NCBI GenBank assembly: GCA_945870465.1
Contig: CAMBSS010000062.1
Span: 1-21,790 of the forward strand
Length of the DNA stretch: 21,790 nucleotides
Direction: 5' to 3'
From: Bordetella parapertussis
Lineage (GTDB): Bacteria > Pseudomonadota > Gammaproteobacteria > Burkholderiales > SG8-41
The position numbers and the translations under genes were made by a program. The notes beneath the pieces were generated by a model. That model saw only the letters and a list, made by a program, of their open reading frames with translations, did not search any database and was not told the DNA's origin. Each line of letters starts with the position of its first letter. The stretch's first letter is position 1. This document shows positions 1 through 7,306 of this stretch, one piece after another.

Positions 1-1
1 C

Positions 2-811
2 GGCGGCATGATAGGGCCAGCACTTCTCATGTGGGGATTGTCCAGAATGCCCGCAGCGGGAGTATCGCTGCTCCTGAATGCGGAAGGCGTGTTTACCGCA
101 TTGCTCGCGTGGTTTGTGTTTCGCGAAAACTTCGACCGGCGTATCGCGCTCGGCATGGTAATGATCATAGCCGGCGCGGTGGTCCTGTCGTGGCCGACTG
201 AAGCCAAGTGGGCCGACATGCTGCCCGCGCTTGCCGTACTGGGCGCCTGTCTCGCCTGGGGCATGGATAATAATTTCACGCGCAAGGTAGCGCTTGGAGA
301 CGCACTTTACATTGCGATGGCCAAGGGCCTGGCCGCGGGCATAACCAATCTCGCTCTCGCGCTGATAGCCGGCGCGACGCTGCCCTCCCCCGCAATTGTG
401 CTCGCGGCGGGCACGCTGGGGTTGCTCAGCTATGGCCTGAGCCTGGTGCTGTTCGTTGTCGCGTTGCGGGAACTGGGCACAGCCCGTACCGGCGCCTACT
501 TTTCGATAGCGCCATTCTCCGGCGCGCTGATCGCCATCGCCTTACTGGGCGAACCCGTCACGCTGCCGCTCGTCGCCGCGGGCGTTTTGATGGCACTGGG
601 CGTATGGCTGCACCTCACCGAGCAGCACGATCACGAGCATGCGCATGTGCCGGTCGAGCACGAACATGAGCACACGCACGATCCGCATCATCAACATTCC
701 CATGCCGATCCCGTAGCGTCGGACACGCGCCACGCTCACTGGCACCGACATGAGCGGATGACGCACAAACATCCACACTATCCGGACGCACATCACCGCC
801 ATAGTCATTGA
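2..811 (+). CDS. EamA/DMT-family transporter with histidine-rich C-terminal tail (5' end outside window)
   Basis: This is an inner-membrane drug/metabolite transporter of the EamA (DMT) type. The visible part, read from the ATG at 8, is a run of hydrophobic segments over about 205 residues, with the second EamA repeat recognisable (LSYGLSLVLFVVALRELG, then AYFSIAPFSGALIAI). Family members are usually near 300 residues with ten membrane helices, and the frame is open to the left edge, so roughly the first three helices are probably missing; the ATG at 8 is likely internal. The last about 62 residues carry 23 histidines in HEH/HDH/HPH patterns and end HHRHSH. Such a tail could bind Zn, Ni or Co, but the transported substrate cannot be told. 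The rhomboid gene starts 15 nt after the stop, so the two are probably co-transcribed. Confidence 0.85.
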   Translation, partial: GGMIGPALLMWGLSRMPAAGVSLLLNAEGVFTALLAWFVFRENFDRRIALGMVMIIAGAVVLSWPTEAKWADMLPALAVLGACLAWGMDNNFTRKVALGDALYIAMAKGLAAGITNLALALIAGATLPSPAIVLAAGTLGLLSYGLSLVLFVVALRELGTARTGAYFSIAPFSGALIAIALLGEPVTLPLVAAGVLMALGVWLHLTEQHDHEHAHVPVEHEHEHTHDPHHQHSHADPVASDTRHAHWHRHERMTHKHPHYPDAHHRHSH

Positions 812-826
812 ACCGACTGGGGCATA

Positions 827-1978
827 ATGTCGTGCATGGACGACCCCGCAACTGCCGCCCCCGCCAACGCCGAGCAGGACTTCCAGCAGCATCTCACCGC
901 CGCGACGCCGCACGCTTTTGTGACGCCGTCGCTCATGGCGATCAACGTGACCGTGTTTGCGGTGATGGCGGTACTCGGCATCAGCATTGCCGGTGGGCGG
1001 GCGGAGGAATACCTGCGCTTTGGCGCCAATTTCGCGCCGCTCACCACGGGAGGCGAATGGTGGCGGCTGTTCACGTGCACGTTCATCCATTTCGGCATCG
1101 TGCACCTTGCTTTCAACATGTGGGCTCTGTGGGACAGTGGCCGGCTCACCGAAAGACTGTTCGGCAACGCGTGGTTCGCCGTGATCTACGTGTTCGCAGG
1201 GCTCTGCGGCAGCAGCCTCAGCATGCTGTGGAACCAGAACGTCATCAGCGGCGGCGCTTCGGGCGCGGTATTCGGCGTGTTCGGCGCGCTGCTCGCTTAC
1301 ATGACGGCGCAGCGCGGCTCGATACCGCCGCAAACGCTCAATCACCTGCGCATCAGCACTTCCACCTTTGTCGTGTACTCGCTGTTCTACGGTTTTGTGC
1401 AGTCCGGGATCGACAATGCGGCGCACGTGGGCGGGCTGGCCGGAGGTTTTATCATGGGACTGGCGCTGGCGCGGCCGCTGACGGGACCGCAGCGGGACAG
1501 CGGACAACTGCGCCGCATCGTCATCGCCGTGGCACTGGTGGCAGTAACGCTACCCACCGCGGCGCTGTTCACGCCCGACACGTCGCGGATTTACAGCCAG
1601 GCGCGCGAACTGCAAAAAGAAATCGAAACTTTCAGCGCCGAGGAAAAACGCCTGCAGGCGGCCTTTCTTGATATCGCCGAGCAATCACGCGCCAAAAAAA
1701 TCGATGCCGCCGCGGCGCTTGCGCAACTGCGCGCGGACATACTGCCGGCATGGGACAAGGCGGTGGCGCGCCTCGCCGGCCTGGAGCTTGATGCGAAGGC
1801 GCCGGCACGCAAGGATTACGACATGATATTACGCTACGCGACCGCGCGCCGCGACGGCATGCGGGCGGTGGTCGACTATCTGGCGACCAACAACCCGGCC
1901 ATGGAACGCAGGATCGCCGAGCAACGCGAAATTGCCGCCGACGCGCTCAAGCAATACCAGGCGCTGCAGAAAAAATAA
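827..1978 (+). CDS. Rhomboid-family intramembrane serine protease with C-terminal helical extension
   Basis: Rhomboids cleave membrane-spanning substrates inside the lipid bilayer using a Ser-His dyad. The nucleophile is S145 in GGASGAVFG and the partner is H200 in NAAHVGGLAGG. The conserved HxxxN of helix 2 is H93LAFN97, and the loop-1 signature WWRLFTCTFIHFG lies at 78-90. About six or seven hydrophobic segments occupy residues 35-265. After these comes an unusual tail of about 115 charged residues (from about 265) rich in Glu, Lys, Ala and Arg, predicted helical or coiled coil. A second ATG at 836 could be the start; a GGGG at 819-822 precedes both and does not decide between them. The stop TAA abuts the stop of the convergent lipoprotein gene with no gap. 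The substrate is unknown. Confidence 0.9.
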   Translation: MSCMDDPATAAPANAEQDFQQHLTAATPHAFVTPSLMAINVTVFAVMAVLGISIAGGRAEEYLRFGANFAPLTTGGEWWRLFTCTFIHFGIVHLAFNMWALWDSGRLTERLFGNAWFAVIYVFAGLCGSSLSMLWNQNVISGGASGAVFGVFGALLAYMTAQRGSIPPQTLNHLRISTSTFVVYSLFYGFVQSGIDNAAHVGGLAGGFIMGLALARPLTGPQRDSGQLRRIVIAVALVAVTLPTAALFTPDTSRIYSQARELQKEIETFSAEEKRLQAAFLDIAEQSRAKKIDAAAALAQLRADILPAWDKAVARLAGLELDAKAPARKDYDMILRYATARRDGMRAVVDYLATNNPAMERRIAEQREIAADALKQYQALQKK

Positions 1979-2836
1979 TCAGCGCACGGCAGCGAGCTTG
2001 CCAGCGCGCTTCAATGCGTCGGCCGCCGCGATACGCGCGCGTATGGCGGGGATAGCTTCAACCGTTGCCGCTTCGCCGGCGGCGATGGCTTCGATCTTTG
2101 CCGAGAAATCGAGCGAGCGCGTGCGCGGTGTGGCAGGCCGGATGGCGATATCGGCTGCATCGACTTCGCTGCTGCCGCGCCACGACACATCGACCGCGAT
2201 CACCACGTCGGCACCCATGCTGCGCGCGACCGGCACCGGCACCCGGCTCGACACACCGCCGTCGATGTACTCCCGCCCGTCGATCAACACCGGCCAGAAC
2301 ACGTTCGGGATGCTGCTCGAAGCGCGCACGGCAAGCCCGGTATTGCCGCGATTGAATACCGTCATGCGGTTGGTTGCCCGCTCGGTGGCGACCACCGCGA
2401 ACGCGCGGTCGAGCGCTTCGATCGAGCGGTTGCCGAGCGCGTTGTTGACGTAGTACTGCAACGCCTCGCCCTGTACGCGGCCCGGGCCAAACAGGGTGAC
2501 GTCAATCAGATCGTTGTCTTCAATGCCAAGCGCCATCACTTCGAGCTCCTGCGCATTGTTGCCGCCGGCGTACAGCGCGGCGACCACCGAACCCGAGCTG
2601 CTGCCGACGACGATTTCGGGACGTATGCCAGCGGCCTCGAGCGCCTTGATGACGCCAACGTGAGCGAAACCGCGCGAGCCGCCGGCGCCGAGCACGAGCG
2701 CCACCACCGGGCTGGCGGCTCGCAGCGGAGCAATGGCGACCGCGCGCGGCTGCGCGAGCTCGGTATATTCTCGCGGCGCGGTCGTGCAGCCGGCCAGCGC
2801 CAGCGCCAGCGAAAACGAAAGTGTCTTGTACAGCAT
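1979..2836 (-). CDS. Patatin-like phospholipase, predicted lipoprotein (RssA/NTE type)
   Basis: This is a patatin-fold serine hydrolase, probably acting on phospholipids or lysophospholipids with a Ser-Asp dyad. The N-terminus is a lipoprotein signal with lipobox L14-A-G-C17, so the mature protein should be lipid-anchored on the periplasmic side. The oxyanion-hole loop is GAGGSRGFAHVG (50-61), the nucleophile elbow is GSSSG (78-82, catalytic Ser80), and the catalytic Asp is D192 in the DGG motif (192-194). At 285 residues it is close to bacterial single-domain patatins. It runs convergently into the rhomboid gene and divergently from the Bug receptor gene, so it is probably transcribed alone. 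I see no convincing promoter in the 124-nt divergent gap. The family call is firm; the substrate is inferred only. Confidence 0.9.
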   Translation of the reverse strand: MLYKTLSFSLALALAGCTTAPREYTELAQPRAVAIAPLRAASPVVALVLGAGGSRGFAHVGVIKALEAAGIRPEIVVGSSSGSVVAALYAGGNNAQELEVMALGIEDNDLIDVTLFGPGRVQGEALQYYVNNALGNRSIEALDRAFAVVATERATNRMTVFNRGNTGLAVRASSSIPNVFWPVLIDGREYIDGGVSSRVPVPVARSMGADVVIAVDVSWRGSSEVDAADIAIRPATPRTRSLDFSAKIEAIAAGEAATVEAIPAIRARIAAADALKRAGKLAAVR

Positions 2837-2960
2837 GCGCGTTAGAGTACCTCAATACCGTTCTGTTCCCAAGTTCCGCTGAGTTCCGTTTCTCCGCCGG
2901 CTTGCGGCATAATTACGCACTTCAGCGGCCGCACCGAGCCGCGCTCACCGGAGGAAACTG

Positions 2961-3926
2961 ATGAATCGCATCATGCAGTGGATTTGCGCCGCAATCCTCG
3001 TCGCTCTGGCCGCTGCCGCGGTAGCGCAAAACTACCCGACCAAGCCGATCCGGCTGATCATGCCAAACGCCCCCGGCAGCGCGAACGATACGCTTGGGCG
3101 CATAGTGGCCATCCATATGGGCGAAGCGCTGGGCCAGCAGATCGTGCTGGACAACCGCGCCGGCGCCGGCGGACTGCTGGGCATGGAAATCGGCAAGAAC
3201 GGCGCGCCCGACGGCTACACGCTGGTGGCGGCCTCCACCGCGGCGATGTCCATCGCGCCGCATATCTACAAGAAGCTGCCGTATGATCCACTCAACGATT
3301 TCGAGTTCATATCGCTCTACGCAGCCACGCCCAATGTGCTGGTGGTCAACCCCAACGTGCCGGCGAAAAACATGAAGGAGTGGCTCGACTGGGTCAAGGC
3401 CAGCGGCAACTCGCTCAACATGGCGTCAGCCGGGGCCGGCTCGCAAAGCCACCTGACTGGCGTTGCTTTATTGACTGATACCGGCCTGCAATCGACCCAC
3501 GTACCTTATAAGGGCGGCGGCGCGTCGGTGGCGTCGGTAGTGGGCGGCGAATCACAGTGGACGATCACGCCGGCGCCGGCCGTCATGTCGCTGATCAAGG
3601 GCGGCCGATTGCGCGCGCTCGGCCAGAGTTTGCCGCAGCGCACTGCACTGTTGCCGGACGTGCCGTCGATCAAGGAAACGGTACCCACGTTCGACTACAG
3701 CGGCTGGAACGGCCTGCTCGCGCCCAAAGGCACGCCGAAAGCGATCCTCGCCAAATTACGCGCGACGCTGCTCGAAGTCGCCAATAAACCGCAACTCAAA
3801 GAGCAATTCGCTGCCCAGGGCGCGCAGGTGGTCACCAATACGCCCGAAGAATTCCGCAAGTTCGTGCGCGATGAAATCCAGACTACCGGCAAAGTTGTCC
3901 GCGCCGCGGGGCTCAAGGTCGAGTAG
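2961..3926 (+). CDS. Bug/TctC-family periplasmic substrate-binding protein of a tripartite tricarboxylate transporter
   Basis: This is a periplasmic receptor of the tripartite tricarboxylate transporter (TTT) class, which binds carboxylates and related small organic acids. It has a Sec signal peptide (hydrophobic residues 7-21, cleavage probably after AVAQ) and then the typical Bug opening NYPTKPIRLIMPNAPGS. Other family signatures are VLDNRAGAGGLLG, HVPYKGGGA and the C-terminal block around NTPEEFRKFVRDE. The 321-residue length is normal. The start is supported by GGAGG, 6 nt before the ATG. No TctA or TctB membrane subunit lies in the window, so the receptor either works with a remote TctAB or is an orphan, as is common in betaproteobacteria with expanded Bug families. 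It leads a three-gene plus-strand cassette with an oxidoreductase and a creatininase-family enzyme, suggesting dedicated uptake of their substrate. Confidence 0.92.
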   Translation: MNRIMQWICAAILVALAAAAVAQNYPTKPIRLIMPNAPGSANDTLGRIVAIHMGEALGQQIVLDNRAGAGGLLGMEIGKNGAPDGYTLVAASTAAMSIAPHIYKKLPYDPLNDFEFISLYAATPNVLVVNPNVPAKNMKEWLDWVKASGNSLNMASAGAGSQSHLTGVALLTDTGLQSTHVPYKGGGASVASVVGGESQWTITPAPAVMSLIKGGRLRALGQSLPQRTALLPDVPSIKETVPTFDYSGWNGLLAPKGTPKAILAKLRATLLEVANKPQLKEQFAAQGAQVVTNTPEEFRKFVRDEIQTTGKVVRAAGLKVE

Positions 3927-3982
3927 CCACGCACGAGTCACCTGATTCAATCAATCGCAACACTTCCAGGAAAATACACCGC

Positions 3983-5050
3983 ATGAGCAATTACCCCGTC
4001 AAAGTCGGCATCGTCGGCCTCGGCCGCTGGGCCACCGTGCTGACGCGCGCCGCCGCCAAATCGGACAAGATCAAAATCGTCGCCGGCTTCAGCCGCTCGG
4101 CAGAAAACCGCAGCGCATTCGCGCAGGAAATGGGTGTGCCCGCGGCGCCCGACCTGCAGGCCCTGCTCGCCGACCCGGAAATCAAGGGCGTGATACTCAC
4201 GGTACCCAACGAACAGCATCTGCCGCTCGCCGAAGCGGTCGCCAAAGCCGGCAAGCATGTGTACACCGAAAAGCCGATTGCGAATACGCTCGCCGACGGA
4301 CTGCGCATCGCGGCGCTGGAAGAAAAATACGGCGTCAGCGTGACGGTCGGCCACAGCGCGCGCCTGATGGCCGGCATCCGCATGATCAAGAAGAAAATCG
4401 ACGACGGCGAACTCGGGCGCGTCGCGTTCATGGAAGCGAATTTCTCGAACGAGCGCGCGCTCGAACTCACGCCGCAGACGTGGCGCTGGTACAAGGACCG
4501 CGCGCCCGGCGGCCCGCTGTCGCAGCTGGCGATCCACCAGTTCGACGTGCTGCATTATCTGGGCGGTGAAATCAGCGAAGTCACGTCGATGGCTTCAAAA
4601 CTCTCGCCGGTCGGCGCCGAAGTCGACGACCAGTCGATGACGTTGATGAAATTCGCCGACGGCAAGATAGCTTACGTCGGTTCATGCTGGACTTCGCCCG
4701 GCATCTTCGCAGTGCGCGTGTTCGGCGCCAAGGCCCTCATGCATTACGAAATCGATTTCGGCGCCTGGGACACTCCCGACCAGCTGCATAAAACTTCCAC
4801 GCTGTATATTCAGCGTGGCAAGAACGGCTACGGCAAGCGCGAGGAAATCACGCTGCCGGCGAGCGACATGTTCTGCGCCGAGCTCGAGATGTTCGCCGAG
4901 AGCTGCGTGAGCGGCAAAGTGCGCGAATTGTCGGCCCACAACGGCAACGTTGCGGTTGCGGTTGTTTACGCGGCCTTGCGCTCGATTGAGCGCAACGGGC
5001 AGGCGGTGAAGATCGCCGATATCATCAGCGAAACGAAGGCTAAAATCTAA
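3983..5050 (+). CDS. Gfo/Idh/MocA-family NAD(P)-dependent oxidoreductase
   Basis: Enzymes of this family oxidise or reduce sugars, inositols, pyranosides or related hydroxy compounds with NAD(P). The N-terminal Rossmann fold carries VGIVGLGRWA (8-17; GLGRWA in place of strict GxGxxG). The catalytic-lysine motif is EKP at 96-98, with Lys97 expected to act as acid/base. The C-terminal domain carries IHQFDVLHYLGG, with H185 and D188 matching the conserved His/Asp pair of the active site. At 355 residues it has the usual two-domain length. The gap from the Bug receptor is 56 nt, and the creatininase-family gene follows after 12 nt, so all three are probably one transcript. The specific substrate cannot be assigned from sequence alone. 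Confidence 0.92.
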   Translation: MSNYPVKVGIVGLGRWATVLTRAAAKSDKIKIVAGFSRSAENRSAFAQEMGVPAAPDLQALLADPEIKGVILTVPNEQHLPLAEAVAKAGKHVYTEKPIANTLADGLRIAALEEKYGVSVTVGHSARLMAGIRMIKKKIDDGELGRVAFMEANFSNERALELTPQTWRWYKDRAPGGPLSQLAIHQFDVLHYLGGEISEVTSMASKLSPVGAEVDDQSMTLMKFADGKIAYVGSCWTSPGIFAVRVFGAKALMHYEIDFGAWDTPDQLHKTSTLYIQRGKNGYGKREEITLPASDMFCAELEMFAESCVSGKVRELSAHNGNVAVAVVYAALRSIERNGQAVKIADIISETKAKI

Positions 5051-5062
5051 AGGTCAGCCACT

Positions 5063-5863
5063 ATGCTACCCACCCGCCACTTCAGCGACCTCACGCAACC
5101 CGAGATCGCGCAGCAGCTGAAGAAGAATCCGCTCGTCATCCTGCCCGCCGGCAGCGTCGAGCAGCATGGCCCGCATCTGCCGACCGGCACCGACATCTAC
5201 GCGAGCCAGGTCATAGGCAACGCGGTCGCCGAGCGCATGGACGGGCTGCTGCTGCCGGCGACGCCGTTCGGCGTGACGCCCATGCACATGCCGTTCGAAG
5301 GCACCATCACACTGTCGCCTGATACTTATATGCGCGTGGTCACCGAAACCTGCCAGTCCACCGCGCAGCACGGCGCCAAGTACCTGCTCATCATCAACTG
5401 GCATGAAGGCAACATCCCGTCGCTGGCGATCGCCTCCGAAGCGCTGCATCGCGAACACGGCATGACGGTACTCACCGTGCAGGCGTGCTATGTTGCGGCC
5501 GAACTCTACGGCCACGATTGCGGCGGCCTCACGCACGGCGGCGAAATCGAAGCGCTGGCGGTACTCGCTTACCGCCCTGATTTGGTGCATCTCGACCGTA
5601 TTGATTACTCGTCCGACCACTCGCATGGCCGCAAATGGGACAAGCTGCGCCGCACGCGCAGTTACCAGCCGGTGCTGACCGACATCCGCACCATCGCGGA
5701 AACCGGCTGGTACGGCGCGCCCGAGCACGCCACGGTGGCCAAAGGCATCAAAATGCTCAACGATATTGCGGATGCCATCGCCAAAGAAGCGACCGAGATT
5801 TTCCGCTTGCTCGACGAAGCGCAGGGCGGCACCGCCGAAATCAAGCATCTTAAGAGTGCCTAA
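5063..5863 (+). CDS. Creatininase-family amidohydrolase
   Basis: The family contains metal-dependent amide and lactam hydrolases such as creatinine amidohydrolase and formamide hydrolases of cofactor pathways. Metal-ligand motifs are present: GSVEQHGPHLPTGTD (30-44) with E33, H35 and D44; NWHEGN (112-117) in place of the common NGHGGN; and THGGEIEAL (157-165) at the family's HAGE position. The 266-residue length is typical. The start lies 12 nt after the oxidoreductase stop, with AAAGG about 10 nt upstream. Most family members are not true creatininases, so I do not assign creatinine as substrate; the neighbouring oxidoreductase suggests a lactone, lactam or amide made by oxidation. The last three codons and the stop fall inside the 5' arm of a perfect 20-bp hairpin. 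Confidence 0.9.
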   Translation: MLPTRHFSDLTQPEIAQQLKKNPLVILPAGSVEQHGPHLPTGTDIYASQVIGNAVAERMDGLLLPATPFGVTPMHMPFEGTITLSPDTYMRVVTETCQSTAQHGAKYLLIINWHEGNIPSLAIASEALHREHGMTVLTVQACYVAAELYGHDCGGLTHGGEIEALAVLAYRPDLVHLDRIDYSSDHSHGRKWDKLRRTRSYQPVLTDIRTIAETGWYGAPEHATVAKGIKMLNDIADAIAKEATEIFRLLDEAQGGTAEIKHLKSA

Positions 5864-5898
5864 CCTAGTGAAACGCGTGTTTCACTAGGTTAGGCACT
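5855..5898 (+). terminator. Perfect 20-bp hairpin with GCGT loop over the creatininase-family stop codon; no U-tract
   Basis: The arms at 5855-5874 and 5879-5898 are exact reverse complements around the tetraloop GCGT. The flanking CTTAAG on the left and TTAAG on the right can extend the pairing past a 2-nt bulge. The gene's TAA stop occupies arm positions 7-9. No run of T follows on either side, so this is not a classical intrinsic terminator. It could mark an RNA end, an RNase III site or a mobile palindrome. The structure is certain from sequence; its role is inferred. Confidence 0.6.
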
Positions 5899-6043
5899 TA
5901 AGGTCGCCGGCTGATGCAACACACCTTTATTTGGAACATTGCGACGGGTGTCAGCGCATCCAGTGTATAGTCGCCATTCGGCTGGGGTAGCACGCCCGTA
6001 AGTTTCGCGTAAGCTTACTCGCACAAACTCCTGTCTCGCTTTT

Positions 6044-6063
6044 CCACGAGGCGGTCATCGTGG
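6044..6063 (+). promoter_or_regulatory. Leader hairpin upstream of the small-protein ribosome binding site
   Basis: CCACGA (6044-6049) pairs with TCGTGG (6058-6063) across an 8-nt loop, ending 7 nt before the AAGGAG of the microprotein gene. It lies in a 184-nt non-coding stretch (5899-6082) that should hold the promoter. A TATAGT at 5966-5971 resembles a -10 box but has no good -35 at the right distance. Regulation is only a possibility. Confidence 0.3.
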
Positions 6064-6082
6064 TCCATTCAAGGAGTTCGCG

Positions 6083-6256
6083 ATGCAAGGTTCCAATATT
6101 TCCGCAGCAAGTAAAGGCGCCAAATGGGACGCGCCCCGTTTCGGCCGCCTGCTGGTTTTTATATTCAGCGCCGGTTTCCTGTGCCCGAACGTGTGGATTG
6201 AGGGCATGGATATCATGGCCATGCACGACAAGAACGACGCCGGCATCGACCGTTAA
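6083..6256 (+). CDS. Small 57-aa putative membrane protein
   Basis: I do not recognise this protein. The frame begins MQGSNISAASKGAKWD and ends NDAGIDR. A hydrophobic stretch (about residues 22-36, LLVFIFSAGFL followed by CPNVW) could span or dip into the inner membrane, with a charged His/Asp/Lys tail after MAMH. The evidence that it is expressed is a near-ideal AAGGAG (6071-6076), 6 nt before the ATG, a long leader, and a good intrinsic terminator starting 21 nt after the stop. It stands alone on the plus strand between the creatininase-family cassette and the convergent HIT gene. It has a single Cys and methionine-rich MDIMAMH. Function unknown. Confidence 0.6.
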   Translation: MQGSNISAASKGAKWDAPRFGRLLVFIFSAGFLCPNVWIEGMDIMAMHDKNDAGIDR

Positions 6257-6277
6257 GCGAAAAACCAGGATTGTTCA

Positions 6278-6315
6278 TTACGCCACGCGAGATGCTTCGC
6301 GTGGCGTAAATTTTT
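6278..6315 (+). terminator. Intrinsic terminator of the small membrane protein gene
   Basis: A perfect 13-bp stem (6278-6290 with 6297-6309) around a 6-nt loop is followed by ATTTTT on the plus strand, the form of a Rho-independent terminator. The T-run reaches the last base of the convergent HIT gene's stop codon. On the minus strand no T-run follows the stem, so termination is expected mainly for plus-strand transcripts. Confidence 0.8.
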
Positions 6316-6653
6316 CAGCCCGGCGGCCAGCGGAACTTGCGGCCCGCCAGTATGTGCATGTGGAGGTGGAACACCGCCTGGCCGCCTTCCTTGCCGTTGT
6401 TGATGACGAGCCGGAAAGCGCCGTCTATTTTGAGGTCGCGCGTGATCTTGCCGGCCGCCAGCAGCATGTGTCCTAGCAGCGCCTGGTCTTCGGCCGCCGC
6501 GTTCGACAGCATGTCGACCGGCTTCTTGGGTATCAGCAGTATGTGCACCGGCGCCTGCGGGTTCACGTCCCTGAACGCCAGGCACAACTCGTCTTCGTAA
6601 ACGATATCGGCCGCAATCTGCCGGTTGATGATTTTGCTGAAGATGGTGTCCAA
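6315..6653 (-). CDS. HIT-family (HinT-like) nucleotide-binding hydrolase, probable TTG start
   Basis: Histidine-triad proteins of the HinT branch hydrolyse nucleoside phosphoramidates and adenylated compounds in the cytoplasm. The triad motif is HLHMHIL near the C-terminus, preceded by the conserved NNGKEGGQAVFHLH block. I chose the TTG at 6653 because the product then begins DTIFSKIINRQ, matching the usual HinT N-terminus and the normal length of about 112 residues, and because GGAG lies 7 nt upstream (6661-6664). The ATG at 6728 would add 25 unlike, basic residues and overlap the preceding lipoprotein gene by 37 nt. With the TTG start the gap to that gene is 38 nt, so HIT is the last gene of the MCE lipid-transport operon. 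Any functional link to lipid transport is unproven. Confidence 0.88.
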   Translation of the reverse strand: MDTIFSKIINRQIAADIVYEDELCLAFRDVNPQAPVHILLIPKKPVDMLSNAAAEDQALLGHMLLAAGKITRDLKIDGAFRLVINNGKEGGQAVFHLHMHILAGRKFRWPPG

Positions 6654-6691
6654 CGCCTTGCTCCGTGATTTCCCGTTAATCCTGCTGCGCG

Positions 6692-7306
6692 CTACTTTTT
6701 CACCGCAACTGCGTTCGCCGCGCTCCACGCCACGATCGCATCGATGAGTTCGCCGCTTGCCCCCGCCAGCGCGCGCACGCCGCCCTCGGCGTTGGCGCTG
6801 GACGCCGGCTTCTCGACCGTAAAAGTCTTCTGCGCCTGCAGCGTCCGCTTGGCCACGTTGACCAGGCTCGCGCGTGCGACGACCATCGCGCGGCTGGCCG
6901 CGGTGGTATCGAAGACCTGGCTGAATTCCTCAAGCTCAATGCGCAATGCGTAATCCGCGGTCGCACTGTCGGCGATACCGAGGATGCCGCTGTCGCTGGC
7001 AGCCGCCAGTTGCGCGCGCAGCCGTTGCGTCAGCAATGCCGCCGGCGGCGCCGCCCAGCGGCTGCTCGCATAAGTCAGCTGCCGCGCGCTGTCGTGGTAG
7101 TTCAGCCGATACACGATGAAATTGGATTCGAGCCAGCTCGGCGCGGCGACCGCATGCACCAGCACGCTTGCCTTGATGCGCGGCTGGTTGGCCGCCGCAG
7201 CCGGCGACGCACCCAGATCATAGGTCGCGGCCGCGTCCTTCTTCTCCGGCCCCACCGAGCACGCGGCCAGCGTCAAAGCCGTCAGCATTACGATGATATT
7301 TTTCAT
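6692..7306 (-). CDS. PqiC-like ABC-transport auxiliary lipoprotein
   Basis: This is a lipoprotein of the ABC_trans_aux/PqiC type that accompanies MCE-domain lipid transporters, probably contacting the outer membrane or the MCE subunit in the periplasm. Its N-terminus MKNIIVMLTALTLAAC is a lipoprotein signal with lipobox LAAC (Cys16). The later pattern (YDLG, then a stretch with WLESNFIVYRLNY, and RWAAPPAALLTQRLRAQL) fits the family's opening YxL-G segment and its RWAxPPxxLL block. Length is 204 residues. Its ATG overlaps the MCE gene's TGA in an ATGA arrangement, with GGAG inside the upstream coding sequence, so translation is probably coupled. The family call rests on motif memory and operon position. 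Confidence 0.82.
   Translation of the reverse strand: MKNIIVMLTALTLAACSVGPEKKDAAATYDLGASPAAAANQPRIKASVLVHAVAAPSWLESNFIVYRLNYHDSARQLTYASSRWAAPPAALLTQRLRAQLAAASDSGILGIADSATADYALRIELEEFSQVFDTTAASRAMVVARASLVNVAKRTLQAQKTFTVEKPASSANAEGGVRALAGASGELIDAIVAWSAANAVAVKK

Noticed and set aside
542..1507. 321-codon open frame on the minus strand
   Set aside because: It is antisense to the rhomboid and transporter genes, which have clear motifs; its composition is arginine/histidine-rich and unlike a real protein.
1979..2836. Rhomboid plus patatin-like protein as a defence pair
   Set aside because: The patatin-like protein has a lipoprotein signal and is convergent, and no nucleotide cyclase or other defence partner is adjacent; an envelope enzyme is the simpler reading.
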